This document shows, piece by piece, positions 60,072-64,000 of a stretch of 64,000 nucleotides of DNA. Position 1 is the first letter of the stretch, and each line of letters starts with the position of its first letter. The position numbers and the translations under genes were made by a program. The notes below the pieces were generated by a model, which had not been told where the DNA came from, searched no databases, and was given only the letters and a program-made list of their open reading frames with translations. The stretch covers positions 248,001 to 312,000 of the forward strand of contig NZ_JAAATY010000003.1 of the NCBI RefSeq assembly GCF_013280595.1. Reading direction: 5' to 3'. This DNA comes from Kibdelosporangium persicum (GTDB lineage Bacteria > Actinomycetota > Actinomycetes > Mycobacteriales > Pseudonocardiaceae).

Positions 60072-62257
60072 AGCAGCTTGTCCGGAGTGATCGGCAGGTC
60101 ACGCACGCGGCGGCCGGTCGCGTGGCAGACCGCGTTCGCGATCGCGGCGGTCGCGCCGTTGCTGGCCAGTTCACCGACACCTTTGGCGCCGATGTCGCTG
60201 GCGGCCGGGTCGGCTTTGTCGACGAACGCGATGTCGACGTCCGGCACGTCGGCTTCGACCGGCACCAGGTAGCCGGACAGATTCGCGGTCAGGATCCGGC
60301 CCAGGTGCTCGTCGACGATCGTGTGCTCGGTCAACGCGGTGCCAAGGCCCCAGATCATGCCGCCGATGGCCTGGCTGCGCGCGGTTTTGGCGTTGAGCAC
60401 GCGACCGATGTCGAACGCTCCCACGAGCCTGGTCACCCGCACCTCGCCGGTCGCGTCGTCCACTGTGACCTCCGCGAACACCGCGCCGTACGACCTGCTG
60501 ATCCCAGGTGCGGCCGGCCAAACGGCCTCGCTGTCGACCGGACCATGCCGTCGCAGAACGTCGGCATACGTTTCGCGGCGGCGTGGATCCAGGCGATGGA
60601 AGAGTTGTCCGTCGGCCGCGGTCACCTGCGCGGCGGGTATGCCGTACAGGGGCGATCGGTGGTCCGCGACGGCGATCGCGATGACCTTGTCTTTCAGAGC
60701 ACTTCCGGCGTGGTGCGCCGCGGTGCCCACGCTCGCGGCGGTGCGCGAGCCAATGCTCGGAGCACTCGGTGCGAAGTTGGTGTCACCGAGTTCGAATCGC
60801 ACCGACTTAGCGGGGACGCCCAGGGCGTCCGCGACCGTCTGAGTGACGATCGTGTACGTACCCGTGCCGATGTCCTGAGTCGCGGATCGCACCAACGCCT
60901 TGCCGTCGGCGTCCATGCGGATGGACACCGTCGCGGCGCTGACGTATGTCGGATGGAACGCGGTCGCCATGCCGACGCCGATCCATCCTCCGTCCCGGCG
61001 CGTTGAGCGCGGTCGCGGCAGACGGTGGGGCCAGTCGAACAACTTCGCGCCGAGCTCGTAACAGTCTCGGAGGAACTTGCCCGTCCCCCAAGGCTGCGAC
61101 GGGTTCTCCGGATTATGCGTGGAGTAGTTGCGCAGGCGCAGCTCCAGTGGGTTGACACCGGTCGCGTGACTCAGTTCGTCCATGATCGACTCGAGCGCGT
61201 ACCCGCCGACGCTCAACGGCGCCCGCATTGGCGTCGGCGTCCCGAGGTTGAGTCGCACGACCCGTCTGGTCAGCTCCGCGTTCGGGCACGCGTACAGCTG
61301 TGTCGTGGCGTCCATCTCCTCCCAGGACACCTCGTTGAGCATGGACGTCTGCGACACGGCACTGTGCACGAACGCGGTGATCGTGCCGTCCCGTGTCGCG
61401 CCGACAGAGAGCTCTTGAACGGTCTCGGCGCGATGACCGTGCATCGTGTACGACTGCGCTCGGGTCAGCACGAGCTTCACCGGCCTGCCGAGGCTTCGGG
61501 CGATCGCGGCGGTGATGAACGTGTGCGGCCACACGTAGCCCTTGGCACCGAAGCCCCCGCCGAGATAAGGCGAGACGACGCGCACCTGCTTCTGGTCGAC
61601 GCCGAGCATTTCGGCGGTCTTCTGCCGGGTGAACGCCAGCGCTTGGGTGGTCTCGTACAGCGTCAGGTGGTCACCGTCCCACACCGCTGTCGTCGCCGTC
61701 GGCTCCATCGGGTTGTGGTGCTGCATCGAGGTCCTGTACCTGCCACTCACCCGCACCGGCGCCGTGGCCAGCGCGCCGTGCGCGTCGCCGCGGCGGTATT
61801 CGTACCGGAGATTGAAGGGGCCGCGCTCTGGGATGAAGGCTTTGTCCAGATTGGCCTCGACGGAGATCTCCGGTGTCTCCACCGCGTAGTCGATCTGGAT
61901 CAGCGTGGCCGCGTACCGCGCCCGTTCCAGGGTGTCGGCGATGACGACCGCCACGATCTGTCCACTGTGATAGATCACGTCGTTCTGCAGCGGAACATGC
62001 GTCTGTCCGTAGATCCAAGGGTGCTTCGGCGGTTGGTACGCGAACCTCGGACCGTTGTGATGCGTGATCACGCTGAGCACGCCGGGCGAACGGGCGGCCT
62101 GCCCGGTGTCGATCCGGATGATCTTGCCCCGGGCGATCGCGCTCGTCACCAGGACCGCGTGCGTCAGTCCCGGGATGTGCTGGTCCGCCGCGTATTTCGC
62201 GGCGCCGGTGACCTTGGCGGGCCCGTCGACCCGATCGAGTGGCTTGCCGATGATCAC
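60068..62257 (-). CDS. Molybdenum hydroxylase, molybdopterin-binding large subunit (xanthine dehydrogenase/PaoC family)
   Basis: 729 residues. GKPLDRVDGPAKVTGAAKYAAD begins the domain. GGGFGAKGYVWPHTFITAAIA and TPTPMRAPLSVGGYALES shape the cofactor pocket, and the catalytic Glu is in DIGAKGVGELASNGATAAIANAV near the C-terminus. It oxidises aldehydes or N-heterocycles with water as oxygen source; the exact substrate is unknown. No N-terminal signal, so export would rely on the Tat-borne small subunit. Confidence 0.94.
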   Translation of the reverse strand: MIIGKPLDRVDGPAKVTGAAKYAADQHIPGLTHAVLVTSAIARGKIIRIDTGQAARSPGVLSVITHHNGPRFAYQPPKHPWIYGQTHVPLQNDVIYHSGQIVAVVIADTLERARYAATLIQIDYAVETPEISVEANLDKAFIPERGPFNLRYEYRRGDAHGALATAPVRVSGRYRTSMQHHNPMEPTATTAVWDGDHLTLYETTQALAFTRQKTAEMLGVDQKQVRVVSPYLGGGFGAKGYVWPHTFITAAIARSLGRPVKLVLTRAQSYTMHGHRAETVQELSVGATRDGTITAFVHSAVSQTSMLNEVSWEEMDATTQLYACPNAELTRRVVRLNLGTPTPMRAPLSVGGYALESIMDELSHATGVNPLELRLRNYSTHNPENPSQPWGTGKFLRDCYELGAKLFDWPHRLPRPRSTRRDGGWIGVGMATAFHPTYVSAATVSIRMDADGKALVRSATQDIGTGTYTIVTQTVADALGVPAKSVRFELGDTNFAPSAPSIGSRTAASVGTAAHHAGSALKDKVIAIAVADHRSPLYGIPAAQVTAADGQLFHRLDPRRRETYADVLRRHGPVDSEAVWPAAPGISRSYGAVFAEVTVDDATGEVRVTRLVGAFDIGRVLNAKTARSQAIGGMIWGLGTALTEHTIVDEHLGRILTANLSGYLVPVEADVPDVDIAFVDKADPAASDIGAKGVGELASNGATAAIANAVCHATGRRVRDLPITPDKLL

Positions 62258-63210
62258 CGTGCACCGTCCAGCGCCGCCCGAACCGTCCGTTTCAGCAGCT
62301 CGATCTTGAATCCGTTGTGCCTACGGGCGCTCGCTCCGCGCACCGCCACCTCCGCGGCCTCGTCCAGCAGACGGTCAGTCAACCGCCGGCCACGCAACAC
62401 GTCCTCGGCGTCGACGGACCGCCACGGCTTCGGCGCCACGCCACCGAACGCCAACCTCACGTCCTGCACGACCCCATGACGCGTATGCAGCAATACGGCG
62501 ACTGAGACCAGCGCGAATTCGAACGACGCCCGGTCACGGACCTTCACGTACCGGGAGGTGCCCGCGGCCCGGGGAATCTCCACGCCGGTGATCATCTCGC
62601 CGTGCCGCAACACGGTCTCCACCTGCGGAGTGGCGCCGGGAAGCACGTAGAAATCCCTGATCGGCACCGGCGGGCGGCCATCGATGAGCACGCGCGCGTC
62701 CAAAGCCGTCAACGCGACGGCGAGGTCAGACGGGTGCACCTTGATGCACGAATCGCTGCCACCGAACACCGCGTGCCACCGGTTCTCACCGTTCACGGCC
62801 GGACAGCCGCTGCCCGGCGACCGCGTGTTGCACGGCATCGCGGCATCGCGGAAGTACCAGCACCGGGTGCGCTGCATGAGGTTCCCCCCGATGCTCGCCA
62901 TGTTGCGCACCTGTCCGGACGCCGACGCCATCAGCGCCTGCGAGACCAACGGAAAACCGTCTCGGACCAGCGGGTGCCGCGCCACGTCGGTCATCCGCGC
63001 CAGCGCGCCGATCCGCACCATGTCCGCGTGCTGCGTGATCTCGGCCAACGGCACCGGGTTCACGTCGACCACGAGATCCGGTGCCTGCACACTGTCCTTC
63101 ATCAGGTTCAGCAACTCGGTCCCGCCGGCGACGAACGCGGCGCCTGGCCGACGCGCCAACCGGACCGCTTCGGTCACGGACGTCGCCCGGGCGTACTGGA
63201 AGTCCTTCAT
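62254..63210 (-). CDS. Molybdenum hydroxylase, FAD-binding subunit
   Basis: 318 residues of the CoxM/PaoB family. The FAD pyrophosphate loop is AAFVAGGTELLNLMKD and ASIGGNLMQRTRCWYFRD. Extra cysteines (RCWYF, MPCNT, GCPAV, DSCIK) form the insertion that binds a [4Fe-4S] cluster in PaoB and HbaB-like subunits. The ATG at 63210 overlaps the small-subunit stop by four bases. Confidence 0.93.
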   Translation of the reverse strand: MKDFQYARATSVTEAVRLARRPGAAFVAGGTELLNLMKDSVQAPDLVVDVNPVPLAEITQHADMVRIGALARMTDVARHPLVRDGFPLVSQALMASASGQVRNMASIGGNLMQRTRCWYFRDAAMPCNTRSPGSGCPAVNGENRWHAVFGGSDSCIKVHPSDLAVALTALDARVLIDGRPPVPIRDFYVLPGATPQVETVLRHGEMITGVEIPRAAGTSRYVKVRDRASFEFALVSVAVLLHTRHGVVQDVRLAFGGVAPKPWRSVDAEDVLRGRRLTDRLLDEAAEVAVRGASARRHNGFKIELLKRTVRAALDGAR

Positions 63211-63749
63211 CCCGAGACCTCCCGGATCGCCCGCACGATGTTGGGATACGCGCCGCAGCGGCACAGGTTGCCGCTCATCTGTTCGCGGACCTGCGCGTCC
63301 GAACCCGGTTCGCCTTCAGCGAGCAGACCGATCGCGGACATGATCTGACCAGGCGTACAGAACCCGCACTGGAACGCGTCGTGCCGGATGAACGCCTCCT
63401 GCAACGGGTGCCGGACACCCTCGATCGTGGTGATCTCCGCGCCCTCCCGCATCACGGCGAGGGTCAGGCACGACTTGATCCGCCTGCCGTCGACCAGCAC
63501 AGTGCACGCGCCGCATTCGCCTCGGTCGCAGCCCTTCTTGGTGCCGGTCAGCCCGATCTGCTCACGCAACGCGTCCAGCAACGTCACTCTCGGCTCGACG
63601 TCCAGCACATGTTTCTCGCCGTTGACGGTCAACTCGACGCCGGTCGACGCCGAAGCCGTCGCCGACGCGTTGACCGTCATCCCGGCGGCGACGCCCGCCG
63701 CCGCAGTGCCTGCCAGGACTCGCCGTCTGGAAATCCCCTCATCAACCAT
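63207..63749 (-). CDS. Molybdenum hydroxylase, [2Fe-2S] subunit with Tat signal
   Basis: 180 residues. Twin-arginine leader (GISRRRVLAGTAAAGVAAGM), then a plant-type [2Fe-2S] domain (CDRGECGACTVLVDGRRIKSC) and the alpha-helical second cluster domain (CGFCTPGQIMSAIGLL; GNLCRCGAYPNIVRAI). The leader implies that the assembled complex acts outside the membrane, as for PaoABC. ATG 63749 is preferred over 63761. Confidence 0.94.
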   Translation of the reverse strand: MVDEGISRRRVLAGTAAAGVAAGMTVNASATASASTGVELTVNGEKHVLDVEPRVTLLDALREQIGLTGTKKGCDRGECGACTVLVDGRRIKSCLTLAVMREGAEITTIEGVRHPLQEAFIRHDAFQCGFCTPGQIMSAIGLLAEGEPGSDAQVREQMSGNLCRCGAYPNIVRAIREVSG

Positions 63750-63818
63750 GCGCGCATACAACCCGCGATCGGGGAAAACGGTCTTCCATGTTCTTGCGCG
63801 GCTGAGATGATCTTCAGC

Positions 63819-64000
63819 ATGTCGCTACTGGACACGTTGCTGGTGCCGTTCCGCACGCCGGCGATCACGCTCGGCGCCACCAGCACGAGCTGGGGCGAGG
63901 TGGCGGGGTTCGTCACCGGTGCGTTGTGCGTCTGGCTGGTCGCCAGACAGAACGTGTGGAACTGGCCGATCGGCATCCTCAACAACATCGCGTTCCTCGC
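63819..64000 (+). CDS. pnuC: Nicotinamide riboside transporter PnuC (N-terminal part, cut by window end)
   Basis: 60 codons are visible: MSLLDTLLVPFRTPAITLG, SWGEVAGFVTGALCVWLVARQNVWNWPIGILNNIAFL. The Q/N-VWNWPIGI-x-N stretch is the diagnostic PnuC substrate motif. An in-frame ATG at 63807 is a possible earlier start. Divergent from the molybdenum hydroxylase. Confidence 0.88.
   Translation, partial: MSLLDTLLVPFRTPAITLGATSTSWGEVAGFVTGALCVWLVARQNVWNWPIGILNNIAFL

Overview
The window reads as chromosomal DNA of a high-GC actinomycete, most probably a member of the Pseudonocardiaceae or a close relative. The grounds are G/C-dominated third codon positions, frequent GTG starts with ATGA/GTGA stop-start overlaps, an actinobacterial IHF (MihF), BldD, an ATPase-less PriA, a mycobacterial-type LexA box and DasR-type operators. 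No rRNA, tRNA, CRISPR array, insertion sequence or prophage was seen. The genus cannot be fixed from sequence alone.

Layout. 1-1304: a secreted CBM2-Fn3-GH18 chitinase (cut by the window edge) with two DasR-type dre boxes in its promoter. 1327-5737: a gamma-glutamyltransferase, then the wreck of a catabolic operon (symporter, TPP-enzyme and aldehyde-dehydrogenase remnants) beside an intact divergent PucR regulator. 5813-8218: an ECF-like sigma factor, an S4 RNA-binding protein, a GCS2-type carboxylate-amine ligase and a broken small gene. 8219-22839 (all minus): one long housekeeping block in transcription order pyrR-pyrB-pyrC-membrane protein-carA-carB-pyrF, then mihF-gmk-rpoZ-coaBC-metK-priA. 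A PyrR-binding-loop-like hairpin precedes pyrR. Divergent to it is bldD with a BldD box in its own promoter. 23899-32396 (mostly minus): aroC-aroK-aroB-aroQ-GNAT, pepQ-efp-nusB, a B-4DMT-like membrane protein and a beta-propeller lipoprotein.

32430-39058 looks like an accessory insertion into the conserved alaS-ruvX-mltG-aroE / aroCKBQ / pepQ-efp-nusB neighbourhood. It holds a nucleotidyltransferase-like protein, a DUF222 protein, a prepilin peptidase, a methyltransferase, a complete N-acetylglucosamine PTS (EIIB-EIIA divergent from EIIC-HPr around a perfect 16-bp dre palindrome) and a GrpB-family protein. 39130-52202 (minus) returns to core genes: aroE-mltG-ruvX-alaS-two small membrane proteins, rarA, a GDSL hydrolase, a kinase-like phosphotransferase, DUF389 and aspS.

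52380-64000: an XRE regulator; a fusion of a class-V PLP enzyme to a YheO/DauR-type DNA-binding sensor, followed by a polar-amino-acid ABC transporter; a radical-SAM protein with a 143-residue mini-intein exactly at its third Fe-S cysteine and a perfect LexA box upstream; an AraC regulator; a three-subunit molybdenum hydroxylase; and the start of pnuC.

How genes work together: chitin degradation (chitinase) and GlcNAc uptake (PTS) carry the same operator and probably form one DasR regulon. Pyrimidine genes form one PyrR-controlled operon. The PLP-enzyme/regulator fusion probably senses or processes an amino acid imported by the adjacent ABC system. The most unusual items are that fusion, the intein at a catalytic cysteine under SOS control, the shikimate kinase lacking two canonical arginines, and the compressed catabolic-operon relic.
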